From Marivirga lumbricoides (lineage in GTDB: Bacteria > Bacteroidota > Bacteroidia > Cytophagales > Cyclobacteriaceae): DNA of 64,000 bases. The stretch is taken from positions 558,001-622,000 of the forward strand of contig NZ_BMEC01000001.1 in NCBI RefSeq assembly GCF_014636295.1, in the 5' to 3' direction. Of the stretch, positions 63,831-64,000 are shown piece after piece. The notes under the pieces are model-generated. The model was not told the DNA's origin and ran no database searches. It saw nothing but the letters and a program-made list of their open reading frames with translations. The first letter of the stretch is position 1. Every line of letters begins with the position of its first letter. The position numbers were made by a program, and so were the translations under genes.

Positions 63831-64000
63831 ATGAAAAAGCTTACTTTACTAAAAGTGATAATTGCTGCAATCTTCTGCTCTTCATGCACAACTTATCTGG
63901 TTACAACAGATAGTTTAACAACTCAACTTGCTCAAGTAGACTCAGCTGCTTTAACTCCCGTAACTGTAAGAGGCCCTCTTGGAGAAAAATATAATTACCT
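63831..64000 (+). CDS. Lipoprotein gene, 5' part (continues past window)
   Basis: Starts ATG 63831. The signal segment ends in the lipobox CSSCTT near residue 19, giving a lipidated envelope protein. Only the first 56 codons are in the window. A tandem direct repeat ATATATTGCAGGA (63765-63777 and 63781-63793) lies just upstream. Confidence 0.6.
   Translation, partial: MKKLTLLKVIIAAIFCSSCTTYLVTTDSLTTQLAQVDSAALTPVTVRGPLGEKYNY

Noticed and set aside
1-64000. CRISPR array, rRNA or tRNA genes
   Set aside because: No regularly spaced repeats and no rRNA- or tRNA-like sequence was seen by eye; a covariance-model search was not possible.

Overview
The window looks like a piece of a chromosome from a Bacteroidota bacterium, most likely a free-living, Cytophagales-type one. 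The evidence is AT-rich DNA, TTG-N19/20-TAnnTTTG promoters, weak Shine-Dalgarno sequences, a C-terminal type IX secretion sorting domain, SprB-like repeats, PorT/DUF5777-type barrels, and a TPR/LuxR-type regulator. No rRNA, tRNA or CRISPR array was seen.

Region 1 (1 to about 19.65 kb) is the most striking part. It is an array of integron-like gene cassettes, all on the + strand, separated by nine attC-like sites. Each site has R'' (ending AAC), an imperfect long stem with a variable loop, and R' (starting GTT). For eight complete cassettes, the first 8-10 bases after the crossover point are the exact reverse complement of the R'' box at the end of the same cassette. This is what excision and insertion at attC would produce. 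No integrase gene is in the window, so it is a CALIN-like array or the distal part of a larger integron. Cargo, in order: a type III restriction-modification module with a GIY-YIG protein and a zinc-hook ATPase; an ApaLI-like type II R-M pair; an AraC regulator with a double carboxymuconolactone-decarboxylase protein; an HNH protein; an ECF sigma factor with a membrane partner; an ArsR/MerTP/GDCCVxC metal operon with its own promoter and operator; a GIY-YIG protein; a serine hydrolase; a TetR-controlled membrane operon with two matching operators; and a membrane protein.

Region 2 (19.65 to 25.5 kb) is a decaying continuation. It holds an L,D-transpeptidase, a HigBA toxin-antitoxin pair, degenerate attC-like sites, an IS110 transposase remnant, an AraC regulator, a VOC protein, a maltose-O-acetyltransferase-like enzyme and a GH3 pseudogene with two frameshifts.

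Region 3 (25.5 to 53.4 kb) looks like core chromosome, with genes on both strands. It contains a ClpP paralog downstream of a sigma-like gene broken by an in-frame TAA, a large T9SS-exported FGE-domain protein, two related lipoproteins flanking a periplasmic protein, a membrane-anchored AraC regulator, a DUF4932-type metalloprotease split by an in-frame TAA, a dabB-dabA inorganic-carbon uptake pair, and a series of envelope proteins (barrels, PAP2 phosphatase, TPR proteins, YceI, c-type cytochrome).

Region 4 (53.4 to 60 kb) is an accessory island. It has a REP-associated Y1 transposase beside a 50-bp perfect palindrome, an AIPR defence protein with a cassette-like boundary and a leader repeat shared with the L,D-transpeptidase, then a small protein, an envelope protein, a B12-type radical SAM enzyme and a methyltransferase. 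Region 5 (60 to 64 kb) is gene-poor. It has a broken membrane-protein gene, a serine hydrolase, an SDR fragment, an 846-bp segment bounded by 17-nt inverted repeats, a small conserved-looking protein with a clear terminator, and the start of a lipoprotein gene.
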